Positions 43,119-57,554 of a stretch of DNA of 64,000 nucleotides are shown one piece after another; the first letter of the stretch is position 1, and each line of letters begins with the position of its first letter. The position numbers and the translations under genes are program-made. Under the pieces are notes generated by a model, which was not told the origin of the DNA, made no database searches, and was given only the letters and a program-made list of their open reading frames with translations. The stretch covers positions 62,001 to 126,000 of the forward strand of contig NZ_JAAXPG010000013.1 in assembly GCF_012396365.1 (NCBI RefSeq), given 5' to 3'. Origin of the DNA: Nocardiopsis alborubida (lineage in GTDB: Bacteria > Actinomycetota > Actinomycetes > Streptosporangiales > Streptosporangiaceae).

Positions 43119-44081
43119 TCAGGCCGTGCCGCGCCGCGCCAGGACGAACTCCCAGGCGTCGGCGACGGTCTCGTCCAGCGTGCGCACCGGCGTCCACCCC
43201 AGTTCCTCGCGGGCCCGGTCGTTGGCCGCGACCAGGACGGCCGGGTCGCCCGCGCGGCGCGGGCCGTCCACCACGGGCACCGGGCGGCCGGTCACCCGTC
43301 GGACCGCCTCGATCACCTCGCGCACGCTGTGCCCGCCGCCGGTGCCCAGGTTGTGGACGCGGAAGACGCCCGGGCGCACGCTCTCCAGGGCGCGCAGGTG
43401 CGCGTCGGCCAGGTCGGCGACGTGCAGGTAGTCGCGCACCGCCGTCCCGTCCCGGGTCGGGTAGTCGGTGCCGAACACGCTGGCGTGCCCGTTCCCCTCG
43501 GCGGCCACCCGCAGCAGGTTCGGCACCAGGTGCGTCTCGGTCTCGTGCCGCTCGCCGAAGCCCAGGTGCGCCCCGGCCACGTTGAAGTAGCGCAGGCTCA
43601 CCGCGCCGGTCCCGTGCGCCACCGCCCACGACTCCAGCATGTGGTCGACGGCGAGCTTGCTCGCGCCGTAGGGGCTGGTGGGCGCCGCCGGGTCGGTCTC
43701 GCGGATCGGCGCGTCGCCGGCGGGGTCGCCGTAGGTGGCGGCGCTGGAGGAGAACACCACACGCTCCACGCCGTGGTGCCGCACGGCCTCCAGCAGCGCC
43801 AGCGTCCCCGACACGTTGGTATGCCAGTACCCGCCCGGATCCGCCACCGACTCGCCCACCAGGGACCTGGCGGCGAAGTGCAGCACGGCGTCCACGGACG
43901 GGTCCAGCACGTCGGCGGCCTCGCGCACGTCGGCGACCACCAGCCGGGCCCCCTCGGGGACGGCGTCCGCGTGCCCGGTGGACAGGTCGTCCAGGACGGT
44001 CACCTCGTGGCCCGCCCGCAGCAGCAGGGCGGTCACCACGCTCCCGATGTACCCGGCGCCTCCGGTGACGAGCAGTCTCAC
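43119..44081 (-). CDS. galE: UDP-glucose 4-epimerase
   Basis: 320 residues, SDR type. VTGGAGYIGSVVTALLL (NAD loop), FSSSAATYGDP, and YGASK with the catalytic Tyr and Lys. Interconverts UDP-galactose and UDP-glucose. GTG 44081 overlaps the galT stop by 4 bases. Confidence 0.96.
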   Translation of the reverse strand: MRLLVTGGAGYIGSVVTALLLRAGHEVTVLDDLSTGHADAVPEGARLVVADVREAADVLDPSVDAVLHFAARSLVGESVADPGGYWHTNVSGTLALLEAVRHHGVERVVFSSSAATYGDPAGDAPIRETDPAAPTSPYGASKLAVDHMLESWAVAHGTGAVSLRYFNVAGAHLGFGERHETETHLVPNLLRVAAEGNGHASVFGTDYPTRDGTAVRDYLHVADLADAHLRALESVRPGVFRVHNLGTGGGHSVREVIEAVRRVTGRPVPVVDGPRRAGDPAVLVAANDRAREELGWTPVRTLDETVADAWEFVLARRGTA

Positions 44082-45160
44082 GGTGCGACCTCCCGCAGCC
44101 GCTCGGCGACGGTCTCGGGCGCGACGTCGCTGATGAACGCGCCCATGCCGGACTCGGTCCCGGCCAGGTACTTGAGCTTGCCCGGCGCGCGCCGCACCGA
44201 GAACAGCTCCAGGTGCAGGTGGGCCAGGTCGCGCCGGTCGCGCACGGGCGCCTGGTGCCAGGCGGAGATGTAGGGCAGGGGCGCGTCGTAGAGCGCGTCG
44301 AAGCGGCGCAGCACGTCCAGGTAGAGGCGGCCGAAGTCCTCGCGCTCCTCCTCCGACAGCGCGGGCAGGTCGGGCACCGGCCGGTGCGGGTACAGGTGCA
44401 CCTCCACGGGCCAGCGGGCCGCGGCCGGGACGAAGGCCGTCCAGTGCTCGGTCCTGGCCACCACGCGGACCCCGGCCTCCTGTTCGGCGCGCAGCACGTC
44501 GGCGAACAACGAGCCGCCGGTGCGCTCGCGGTACTCCTCGGCGGAGTCGAGCATCCGCCGGGTGCGCGGGGTGACGAAGGGGAACGCGTAGATCTGCCCG
44601 TGCGGGTGGTGCAGGGTCACCCCGATCTCGGGCCCCCGGTTCTCGAAGCAGTACACCTGCTCCACGCCCGGCAGCGCCGACAGCGCCTCGGTCCGGTCGA
44701 TCCAGGCGGCCATGACCGTGCGCGCCCGCTCGGGGCCCAGGTCGGCGAAGGACGCGTCGTGGTCGGAGCCGAAGACGAGGACCTCGCAGCGGCCCGCGGC
44801 CACGCGCCGGGACGGCTCCAGCTCCCCGACCCCCTCCAGCGCGCGGCCGTCGTCGCGCACCAGCGAGGGGAAGCGGTTCTCGAAGGCGACCACGTCGTAG
44901 GAGGCGGCCGGGACCTCGGTCAGGCGCCCCCCGCCGGAGGGGCACAGCGGGCAGTCGTGGCTGGAGGGCAGGTGGGTGCGGCCCTGCCGGTGGGAGGCCA
45001 CCACCACCCACTCGCGCAGCAGGGGGTCGAAGCGCATCTCCGCGCCCGTCGCGGACGGGGGCAGCTCGCGCAGGTCGGGTGCTGGGTCGCGGGCGGTGTC
45101 GCCCTCGTCGAAGTAGACGATCTCGCGGCCGTCGGCCAGCCGGGCCGAGGTCCTCCTCAT
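44078..45160 (-). CDS. galT: Galactose-1-phosphate uridylyltransferase
   Basis: 360 residues. The active-site HPHGQIYAFPF carries the nucleophilic His; CPLCPS is the zinc site. Transfers UMP to galactose-1-phosphate. ATG 45160 overlaps the deoR stop by 4 bases. Confidence 0.96.
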   Translation of the reverse strand: MRRTSARLADGREIVYFDEGDTARDPAPDLRELPPSATGAEMRFDPLLREWVVVASHRQGRTHLPSSHDCPLCPSGGGRLTEVPAASYDVVAFENRFPSLVRDDGRALEGVGELEPSRRVAAGRCEVLVFGSDHDASFADLGPERARTVMAAWIDRTEALSALPGVEQVYCFENRGPEIGVTLHHPHGQIYAFPFVTPRTRRMLDSAEEYRERTGGSLFADVLRAEQEAGVRVVARTEHWTAFVPAAARWPVEVHLYPHRPVPDLPALSEEEREDFGRLYLDVLRRFDALYDAPLPYISAWHQAPVRDRRDLAHLHLELFSVRRAPGKLKYLAGTESGMGAFISDVAPETVAERLREVAP

Positions 45161-45954
45161 CCGTCCTCCTTCTTCCTCGGTCGCACGTCGGCGACCACCA
45201 GGCGGCCCACGTGCTCGGTCAGGGCCGCCCGGACGGCCGGGTCGGTTCCGGAGTCGGTGACCAGCACGTCGCAGCGGTCCAGCGGCGCGATGGTGCTGAT
45301 CCCGACCGTGCCCCACTTGCTGTGGTCGGCGGCGACCACGAGGGAGGCGGCGGCCTCCACCAGGGCGCGGTTGGTCTCGGACTCCATGAGGTTGGGCGTG
45401 GTGAACCCGGCGCGCTCCTGCATGCCGTGCACGCCCAGAACGAGGACGTCCAGGTTGAGGCCGCGCACGGAGGCGAGCGCGAGCGGACCCACGAGCGCGT
45501 CGGAGGGCGTGCGGAAGCCGCCGGTGAGCGCCACGGTCTGGTCGGGCCGCGCGGCCCGGTGGAACACCTCGGCCACGCGCAGCGAGTTGGTGACGACCGT
45601 CAGCCCCGGTGTGTCGGCGAGGTACTCGGCGACGGTGGCGGTCGTGGTGCCCGCGGACAGGCCGACGGCGCTGTGCGGCTCGACCAGGTCGGCCACGGCC
45701 CGGGCGATGGCGTGCTTCTCGTCCTCCTGGCGGGTGGACTTGGCCTCGAAGCCGGGCTCCTCGGTGCGCGCGCCGTCCGGGGCGACGGCCCCGCCGTGCA
45801 CCTTGCGCAGCTCCCCCCGGCCCTCCAGGGCGTCGAGGTCGCGGCGCACGGTCATGTCCGACACCGAGAGGCTCTCGACGAGGTCGGACACCCGCACCGC
45901 TCCGACGCGCCGCACCTGTTCGAGGATCAGCTCCTGCCGTTGCGCAGCCAGCAT
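45157..45954 (-). CDS. DeoR-family regulator of the gal operon
   Basis: 265 residues. DeoR winged helix at the N-terminus (VRVSDLVESLSVSDMTVRRDL), then a sugar-phosphate-sensing domain (LSAGTTTATVAEYL, VTNSLRVAEVF). First gene of the gal operon, so autoregulation is likely. The effector is probably a galactose-derived phosphate (inference). Confidence 0.92.
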   Translation of the reverse strand: MLAAQRQELILEQVRRVGAVRVSDLVESLSVSDMTVRRDLDALEGRGELRKVHGGAVAPDGARTEEPGFEAKSTRQEDEKHAIARAVADLVEPHSAVGLSAGTTTATVAEYLADTPGLTVVTNSLRVAEVFHRAARPDQTVALTGGFRTPSDALVGPLALASVRGLNLDVLVLGVHGMQERAGFTTPNLMESETNRALVEAAASLVVAADHSKWGTVGISTIAPLDRCDVLVTDSGTDPAVRAALTEHVGRLVVADVRPRKKEDG

Positions 45955-46020
45955 CCGCCCCCCAGGGATGATCGAAAATGTGGAAATCTGTTGGTTCTAG
46001 TGTCCCAGGTTCCCCTCTCG

Positions 46021-46080
46021 TGTCAATGGTACCCACCCTCTCGCCGGAAAACTGTTGGAAAACGTTGGTACCTGTTGACA
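46021..46080. promoter_or_regulatory. Divergent gal promoter region with phased GTTGG repeats
   Basis: Perfect -35 hexamers TTGACA lie on both strands: minus at 46021-46026 (deoR-gal operon) and plus at 46075-46080 (importer operon). GTTG(G/A) occurs at 46054, 46064 and 46074 with an exact 10-bp period, on one face of the helix, with another at 45990. Direct repeats of this type suit a DeoR protein. The -10 elements are not clear. Confidence 0.6.
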
Positions 46081-46116
46081 GGACCGGGGATGAGTGTCGA
46101 ACATATTAAAACGTTC

Positions 46117-46134
46117 GTGTGACCGCCTTCACAC
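46117..46134. promoter_or_regulatory. CRP-type site
   Basis: GTGTGA-CCGCCT-TCACAC, an exact TGTGA-N6-TCACA palindrome, 35 bases before the binding-protein start and about 35-55 bases downstream of the -35 TTGACA. It could be the site for a cAMP-CRP-like regulator that acts negatively here, or one that supports a different promoter. Confidence 0.65.
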
Positions 46135-46168
46135 CTGTGTGGCAACCCCCCGTCCGAAGGAGGCCCCC

Positions 46169-47482
46169 ATGTACCACGGACCACCGGGAGCACCAGGCCC
46201 GCCGGGACCACCGGGCCTGAGGCGCCGCACCCTGCTGCGCGGCCTGGCCGGGGCCGGAACACTGCTGGCCCTGCCCGCCCTGGCGGGGTGCGGCGCGGGC
46301 CGACGCGGGGACCCGAACCTGGTCACCCTGGCCTCCAACCGGGCCAACCCGGCCCAGCAGGAGGCCGTCGCCGAGAGCGTCGGGCTCTTCGAGGCGGACT
46401 CCGGGCTGACCGTGGAGGTCAACACCTTCCAGTCCACCGCCTTCCAGGAGAGCATCAACAACTACCTCCAGGGCACCCCGGACGACGTCATCGGCTGGTT
46501 CGCGGGCTACCGGATGCGCTTCTTCGCCGAACGCGGCCTGATCAGCGACGTCTCCGGGGTCTGGGACCGCCACTTCGGGGACGCGTTCACCGACCAGGTG
46601 CGCAGGCTGTGCACGGCCGACGACGGCAGGCAGTACATGGTCCCCGACTCCACCGCGCCCTGGGCGGTCTTCCACCGCAGGAGCGTGTTCGAGGAGCACG
46701 GCTACGAGGTCCCCGCCACCCGCGCGGAGTTCGAGGAGCTGTGCGGGCGCATGCGCGCGGACGGGCTCGAACCGCTCGCCTCCGGCATCCGCGAGGGCTG
46801 GCCCGCGATGGGCATGTTCGACCACCTCAACCTGCGGCTGAACGGCCCCGACTTCCACCTGGAGCTGCTCAACGGCGACCACTCCTGGGACTCCGCCGAG
46901 GTCAGGAGCGTCTTCGGCGCCTGGGCCGAGCTGCTCCCACACCACCAGCCCGACCCCCTGGGCCGGGGCATCAACGAGGCGCAGACCGCCCTGGTCCGGC
47001 GCGAGGCCGGGATGATGCTCTGCGGCATGTTCATCACCCACTCCTTCCCCGAGGAGGACCTGGACGACCTGGACTGCTTCCCCTTCCCCGAGTTCGACCC
47101 CGCGATCGGCGCCGACGCCGTCGAGGCGCCCATCGACGGGTTCATGCTCTCCGGGGACCCGCGCAACCCCGACGGGGCCCGCGAGCTCGCGGGGCACATG
47201 GGCACCCTCCGGGCCCAGGAGATCTACACCGCGATCGACCCGCAGGCGCTCCCCACCCACCTGGACGCCGGCACCAGCGGGTTCAGCTCCCTCGACGCCA
47301 AGGTCAACGACATGGTCGCCAACGCGGGAGCGCTCACCCAGTACATGGACCGGGACACCCGTCCCGACTTCGCGTCCGTCGTCATGATCCCCGCGCTCCA
47401 GCGCTTCCTCCGACAGCCGGACGACATCGCCGACCTGACCGCCAGCATCCAGCGCCAGAAGGTCTCCATCTTCGGCGGCTGA
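46169..47482 (+). CDS. Galactoside ABC transporter binding lipoprotein
   Basis: 437 residues. A collagen-like Gly-Pro-Pro N-terminal stretch (about 4-16) precedes the Tat-like RRRTLLRG motif and lipobox ALAGC (about residue 43). The rest is a family 1 sugar-binding protein (TVEVNTFQSTAFQESINNYL, TAPWAVFHRRSVFEEHGYEVP). AAGGAGG 6 bases before the ATG fixes the start. Heads the operon with two permeases, GH36 and GH2; a galactoside ligand follows from context only. Confidence 0.92.
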   Translation: MYHGPPGAPGPPGPPGLRRRTLLRGLAGAGTLLALPALAGCGAGRRGDPNLVTLASNRANPAQQEAVAESVGLFEADSGLTVEVNTFQSTAFQESINNYLQGTPDDVIGWFAGYRMRFFAERGLISDVSGVWDRHFGDAFTDQVRRLCTADDGRQYMVPDSTAPWAVFHRRSVFEEHGYEVPATRAEFEELCGRMRADGLEPLASGIREGWPAMGMFDHLNLRLNGPDFHLELLNGDHSWDSAEVRSVFGAWAELLPHHQPDPLGRGINEAQTALVRREAGMMLCGMFITHSFPEEDLDDLDCFPFPEFDPAIGADAVEAPIDGFMLSGDPRNPDGARELAGHMGTLRAQEIYTAIDPQALPTHLDAGTSGFSSLDAKVNDMVANAGALTQYMDRDTRPDFASVVMIPALQRFLRQPDDIADLTASIQRQKVSIFGG

Positions 47483-47501
47483 ACCAGAAGGGAGAGCAGG
47501 T

Positions 47502-48476
47502 GTGGTGTCGAACGCCCCCTCACCGCCTCGAAACCCGACCCAGGGGTCCGCACAGGCCCCGCCCGGCCGCCCCCCGCGCGCACGCGGGAGCATGCGCCAC
47601 AGCCGAGGGGACCGGATCGCCCTCGGCCTGATGCTGGGCGTGCCCGCCCTGCTCGTGGTGGGCCTGGTGTGGCTGCCCGCGATGGCCACGATCATCCTGT
47701 CCTTCACCCGCTGGGACGGCATCGGCGGCCTGGACACCATCGAGTGGATCGGCACGCAGAACTACACGGACGCGTTCACGATCTACCCGCCCTTCGCCCC
47801 GGCTCTGCGCAACAACCTGGTCTGGCTGGTGGCGCTGTTCGCGGTCCCCACCGTCCTCGGGATGCTCCTGGCGGTGCTGCTCGACCGCGAGCTGCGCGGC
47901 GGGTCGTTCTACCAGGGCGTCTTCTACATGCCGGTCGTGCTGTCGCTGGCCCTGGTCGGGTTCATCTGGCAGCTCGTCTACTCCCGCGACCAGGGTCTGC
48001 TCAACGCCCTCCTCGCGGTGGTCGCCGACGTCCCGCCCGTGGACTGGTTCGGCGACTCCGACATCAACCTGTACGCGGTCCTGGTCGCGGCCGGGTGGCG
48101 GCACACCGGCTACATCATGCTGCTCTACCTGGCCGGGCTGAAGGCGGTCGACCCGTCCCTGCGCGAGGCCGCGGCCATCGACGGCGCCGGGCCGGTGCGC
48201 ACGTTCACCAAGGTCGTCTTCCCGGCCCTGCTGCCCATCAACCTGGTCGTGCTCGTCGTGACCGTCATCGACGCGCTGCGCGCCTTCGACATCGTGTGGA
48301 TCATCAACCGCGGGCGCAACGGCCTGGAGCTTATCTCGGCGCTGGTGACCTCCAACGTCATCGGCGAGGCCAGCCGGGTGGGCTTCGGCTCGGCGCTGGC
48401 CGTGGTCATGCTGGTGATCTCGCTGGTGTTCATCGTCGTCTACGTCTCCACCATGCTGAGAGGGGCCTACCGGTGA
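47502..48476 (+). CDS. Sugar ABC transporter permease 1
   Basis: 324 residues, six helices after a Pro-rich 30-residue tail. EAA loop at LREAAAIDGAGPVRTFTKVVFP. GTG 47502 with GGGAG 7 bases upstream. CUT1 MalF-type. Confidence 0.92.
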   Translation: MVSNAPSPPRNPTQGSAQAPPGRPPRARGSMRHSRGDRIALGLMLGVPALLVVGLVWLPAMATIILSFTRWDGIGGLDTIEWIGTQNYTDAFTIYPPFAPALRNNLVWLVALFAVPTVLGMLLAVLLDRELRGGSFYQGVFYMPVVLSLALVGFIWQLVYSRDQGLLNALLAVVADVPPVDWFGDSDINLYAVLVAAGWRHTGYIMLLYLAGLKAVDPSLREAAAIDGAGPVRTFTKVVFPALLPINLVVLVVTVIDALRAFDIVWIINRGRNGLELISALVTSNVIGEASRVGFGSALAVVMLVISLVFIVVYVSTMLRGAYR

Positions 48477-49368
48477 CCGCCACGACCCTCCCCGACGCCC
48501 CCCGGCGGTACCGCCGCCCCAGGATCCGCCCGGCCCGGGCGGTGCTGCACGCCTTCCTCGGCGTCACGGCGCTGGCCTGGTTCTTCCCCATCCTGTGGGC
48601 GCTGGTCAACTCGTTCCGCGACTACGAGTACACCGCCCTGCACGGCTACCTGTCCCTGGGCGGGTTCACCCTGGACAACTACGCGCGGGCCTGGAACGAG
48701 GGCCAGCTGCCCGGCTACTTCTGGAACTCGCTGGTCATCACGGTCCCGGCCGTGCTGCTGACGCTGTTCCTGTCCTCCTGCGCGGCCTTCGTGCTCTCCA
48801 ACTACTCGCGCAGGTTCAACCTGACGATGCTCGCGGTGTTCCTGGCCGCGAACCTGCTCCCGGCCCAGGCGCTGCTCGTCCCGCTGTTCCGGCTCTACAC
48901 CTCCATCCCCCTGCCGTACTGGATCAGCGAGTCCGGCTCCCTCTACGACAGCCACATCGGCGTCGTCCTCATCCACACGGCCTTCCAGATCGGGTTCTGC
49001 ACGTTCGTGCTGAGCAACTTCATGAAGGCCATGCCCGCCTCCCTGCTGGAGGCGGCCCGGGTGGACGGGGCGTCGGTCTTCGAGCAGTACTGGAGGGTGG
49101 TGCTCCCGCTGTGCCGCCCGAGCCTGGCGGCGCTGGCCACCCTCCTGGTCACCTGGATCTACAACGACTTCTTCTGGGCGCTGGCGCTGCTGTCCAGCGG
49201 GGACAAGCTGCCCATCACGACCGCCCTGCAGAACCTCCAGAGCGCCTTCTTCGTCGACTACAACCTGCTCTCGGCCGGGTCGATCATCGTCGCCCTGCCC
49301 ACGCTCGTCGTGTTCTTCGCGCTGCAACGCCACTTCGTCGCCGGACTCACCCTGGGAGCCAGCAAAGG

Positions 49369-49372
<4 letters not shown>
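48473..49372 (+). CDS. Sugar ABC transporter permease 2
   Basis: 299 residues, MalG-type, six helices; EAA loop at LLEAARVDGASVFEQYWRVVLP. GTG start with 4-base overlap. No ATPase in the operon, so a shared MsiK-like ATPase is expected. Confidence 0.92.
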
Positions 49373-54508
<5,136 letters not shown>

Positions 54509-55061
54509 GGTCCCGGGCGGTCGCGGCGCGGTGGTGAGCTGGACCAGCACCACCGCCGCGACCGCTGCCAGGGCGCCCGTCATCTGCACGGGTCGGCTCC
54601 GCCGCCATGACCCACCGGGTGGACCGGCTGGTCGGCCGGGGCCTGGTCACACGGCAGGTCGATCCCGACAACCGGCGCCGCGTTCTGGTGGAGCTCACCC
54701 CCGAGGGGCTGGCCCTGGTGGACCGGGTCCTGGAGGGGCACGTCGCCAACGAGACGCGCCTGCTCGACGGGCTCGACGCCGGGTAGCGCGAGCAGTTGGC
54801 GGGACTGCTGCGCACGCTGCTGCTCTCCCTGGGGGACACACTGCCGGAGGAGGCCGGAGGCTGACGCCGGGAGCCGCCGGTCCCGGCCGGTCCCCGCCAC
54901 GCCGGGCCCACGGGCGGTCGCGGTGCGGTGGGGACGCCTCGCGGCCGGGCCCGTCCGGGCCGGGAAACCGCGTTCGCGGCAGGGAAACCGCGAAGGAGGG
55001 GTGGTCGCGGGCCCCGGGGCGCTGCTGCGATGGAACCCCCACCGCGAAAGGGGTTCCGCCC
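54509..55061. other. 553-bp spacer between GH2 and the membrane reductase-like gene
   Basis: Contains the MarR remnant (54541-54864) and, further right, repeated GGGAAACCGCG at about 54961 and 54982. No other gene seen. Confidence 0.6.
54541..54864 (+). pseudogene. Decayed MarR-family gene
   Basis: From 54607 the frame reads MTHRVDRLVGRGLVTRQVDP and RRVLVELTPEGLALVDRVL, the second half of a MarR winged helix. An in-frame TAG at 54784 interrupts it; the frame then continues with REQLAGLLRTLLLSLGD to the TGA at 54862. The N-terminal half is not recognisable upstream. Both losses are visible in the sequence, so it is a relic unless a short C-terminal-half protein is made. Confidence 0.8.
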
Positions 55062-56105
55062 ATGGCAGAGCCGACCGGATCCGCCGCCTCCCCCGCCCGG
55101 GGAGCCCCCCGCATCGACCACAGGTCCCTACGCGCCGACCTGCGGCGCCTGATACCCGACACCGCCGCCGCCCTCGCCGTCACCCTCGCCCTCTTCGTCC
55201 TCCTCTACTCCCGCGTCGAGGCGGGAACCTCGCAGACCCTCGTGGTCATGCCCTTCCTCGCCGACGCGGGCGAGTACTGGCTGTACTGGCTCTGCCAGGC
55301 CTTCGGCTGGTCCGCGCTGCTGTGGGCCTGGATCACCGTCATGCTCGGCCTGCTCCGCTCGACCGCCCCCCTGCCGGGATCACCGGTCTCCCACGCCCGG
55401 ATCGAACGCTGGCACCGCGTCACGAGCCTGACCACCATCGGGCTCATGTTCGCCCACGCCCTCGCGTTCTTCCTCGAACTCGTCCGGGACAACGAGTACG
55501 GACTGGGCTGGGGCGGGCGCCTGGCCTCCGCGTTCGTGGACACCTTCGTGCCCGGCGGCTACTCCTCCGGGACCGGGCAGGTCGCCATCCTCATCGGCCT
55601 GATCGCCCTCTACCTGGCGATCCCGCTCAGCCTCGCCTACTACGTGCGCTCCTGGACCGGGACGCGCCTGTGGCGGGCCCTGCACCGGTTCGTCATCGTC
55701 GTCTACGCGCTCAGCGTGTGGCACACCCTGCTCTACGGCACGAACGTGTGGTTCGACGGCTGGTTCCGCACCGCGGTGTGGGCGCTCCAGCTCCCCGTGG
55801 CCCTCCTGCTGCTGGCCCGGCTCCTGGCGCCGCTGCGCGCGGACGAGCGCTTCACCCCGGGCGACCTCGCCGGCGGGCGGAGGCTCAGGGCGCTCGCCCG
55901 CGCGGGGGCGCGCCTGGGCGTCGCGGCCACCGTCGTCGTCCTGCTCGCCGTGACCGTCACCGGCCGCGACGGGGGCAGGACCCCGGGGGCCGAGAGCGGG
56001 GAGATGCTGGTGACCCAGGGCATGGTCTGGGGCGGGCTCGCCCTCCTGCTCACGGTGATCGGGGCGGTCGTCCTCGCGCTGCGCGGGCGCCCCGTCCGGG
56101 AGTGA
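55062..56105 (+). CDS. Ferric-reductase-like transmembrane protein
   Basis: 347 residues, six to seven helices, with His pairs (ERWHRVTSLTTIGLMFAHAL, RALHRFVIVVYALSVWHTLL) spaced as in bis-heme ferric reductase/cytochrome b domains. There is no FAD/NAD domain, so it needs a partner or acts as a membrane heme protein. ATG 55062 after AAAGGGG. Confidence 0.8.
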   Translation: MAEPTGSAASPARGAPRIDHRSLRADLRRLIPDTAAALAVTLALFVLLYSRVEAGTSQTLVVMPFLADAGEYWLYWLCQAFGWSALLWAWITVMLGLLRSTAPLPGSPVSHARIERWHRVTSLTTIGLMFAHALAFFLELVRDNEYGLGWGGRLASAFVDTFVPGGYSSGTGQVAILIGLIALYLAIPLSLAYYVRSWTGTRLWRALHRFVIVVYALSVWHTLLYGTNVWFDGWFRTAVWALQLPVALLLLARLLAPLRADERFTPGDLAGGRRLRALARAGARLGVAATVVVLLAVTVTGRDGGRTPGAESGEMLVTQGMVWGGLALLLTVIGAVVLALRGRPVRE

Positions 56106-56121
56106 GGCGGGCGCGCACGCG

Positions 56122-56153
56122 GGCGGGGAGGCACCGGCCGGTGCCTCCCCGCC
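56122..56153. terminator. Perfect palindromic hairpin between convergent genes
   Basis: 14-bp stem with a 4-base loop (GGCC); whole 32-base sequence is palindromic. 16 bases after the membrane-protein stop. Confidence 0.85.
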
Positions 56154-56171
56154 TGGGACCACGCGGACCCC

Positions 56172-56363
56172 CTACCCCCCCGGCCTGTCGTCCCGGGTCA
56201 GGGCGTCCTTGGCCTTCTCGCCCGCCTGCTTGAACTTCGAGGTGCTCTTCTCGGCCTTGCCCTCGGCCTGCCACTGCTGGTTGTCCGTGGCCTCGCCGAG
56301 CTTCTCCTTGGCCTTGCCCTTGAACTCGTCGGCCTTGTTCCTGGCCTGGTCGCCTGCGGACAT
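56172..56363 (-). CDS. CsbD-family stress protein
   Basis: 63 residues, Lys/Glu/Ala-rich helical protein: ARNKADEFKGKAKEKLGEAT and AEGKAEKSTSKFKQAGEKAKD are the two repeats of the CsbD fold. ATG 56363 has GGGGGAG 6 bases upstream; the upstream TTG is not needed. Small hydrophilic general-stress protein; function unknown. Confidence 0.9.
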   Translation of the reverse strand: MSAGDQARNKADEFKGKAKEKLGEATDNQQWQAEGKAEKSTSKFKQAGEKAKDALTRDDRPGG

Positions 56364-56475
56364 GTGCAACTCCCCCTCGGTGCTCGTCCTGTGGGCAGAC
56401 CTGACCGCCGGACGGGGGCACGAACCGTGCTCACGATAAAAATTCCGACAAAAAGGGCAAAAGGGGGAGAGCTGT

Positions 56476-57276
56476 CTAGGCTCCGGGGGCGATCGTGGCC
56501 ACCGAGTCGAACGGGGCGTGCGTGTCCACCCGGTGGCTGATGCCCTCGCGCACCATCTCCTTGGCCACGTCCGCGGCCGGTCCCACCTCGCCGCCCTTGG
56601 CCAGTTCGGCGGTGATCGCCGCGGCGAAGGTGCAGCCCGCGCCGCTCACCCTGGCGTTCCCGATCTTCGGGGCGCTGAGGACGGTCGTCTCCTCGCCGTC
56701 GAAGTACACGTCCACCGCGTCCGTGCCCGGCAGCTCCACGCCGCCCTTGACGATGACGTGCCGCGGCCCCAGCTCGTGGATGCGGCGGGCGGCCTCGACC
56801 AGGTCGTCCACCGTCTCCAGCGCCTCCATCCCCGCGAGGGTGCGCGCCTCGAAGAGGTTGGGCGTGATCACGGTGGCCAGCGGCAGGATCTGCGCGGTGA
56901 GCGCCTTGTCGGTGTCCAGGGCGGCGCCCGGCTCCTGGCCCTTGCAGATCAGCACGGGGTCCAGGACCACGTGCCGCCACGGCTGGCGCCGGAGCCCCTC
57001 GGCGACCACGTCGATGGTGTCCGGGGTGCCGAGCATCCCGATCTTGACCACGTCCAGGTCGTGGCAGGAGGTCGCCGCCTCGATCTGGTCGGCGATGACC
57101 TCGGGGGCCACGGGGACGAAGCGGTGGCCCCAGCCGTTCTTCGGGTCGAAGGACACGATGCAGGTGATCGTCCCCATGCCGTAGACGCCCAGCTCCTGGA
57201 AGGCCTTGAGGTCGGCCTGGATACCGGCGCCGCCGGTGGCCTCCGACCCTGCGATCACGTACGCGCGGTTGGTCAT
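56476..57276 (-). CDS. pdxK: Pyridoxal/pyridoxine kinase, Bacillus PdxK (ThiD-like) type
   Basis: 266 residues. GSEATGGAGIQADLKAFQEL, CIVSFDPKNGW, VLDPVLICKG, TPNLFEA and GAGCTFAAAITAELAKG closely follow B. subtilis PdxK, a ThiD-fold B6-vitamer kinase. In TGGAG the second position differs from the usual S/T-SGG. It phosphorylates pyridoxal and related vitamers; HMP kinase activity is less likely. Stands alone. ATG 57276. Confidence 0.9.
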   Translation of the reverse strand: MTNRAYVIAGSEATGGAGIQADLKAFQELGVYGMGTITCIVSFDPKNGWGHRFVPVAPEVIADQIEAATSCHDLDVVKIGMLGTPDTIDVVAEGLRRQPWRHVVLDPVLICKGQEPGAALDTDKALTAQILPLATVITPNLFEARTLAGMEALETVDDLVEAARRIHELGPRHVIVKGGVELPGTDAVDVYFDGEETTVLSAPKIGNARVSGAGCTFAAAITAELAKGGEVGPAADVAKEMVREGISHRVDTHAPFDSVATIAPGA

Positions 57277-57554
57277 CGGGGAACCCCCTCGTCTTGGTGT
57301 GCTGTCGCGGAGCCCGCGGTCCCCACCTGCCCGCGAACCCCCGAACAATTGCACCACAGTGGACAGACCGGACGTTCCCCCTGTTCGCGGCGGCAGCCGC
57401 GCGTCTGCCGCTCCGCGACGCCCGGACCGCGGGCCGCGTCGTGGGGAGCGGGCACACTGAGGCACACAGGTCAGGGGCGCCACGCGGGCCCCGGACGCGT
57501 ACACCCCCCGCGCCACAGGCGAACCGCGGGCGTGAACGAGGAGTCGTACACCTT

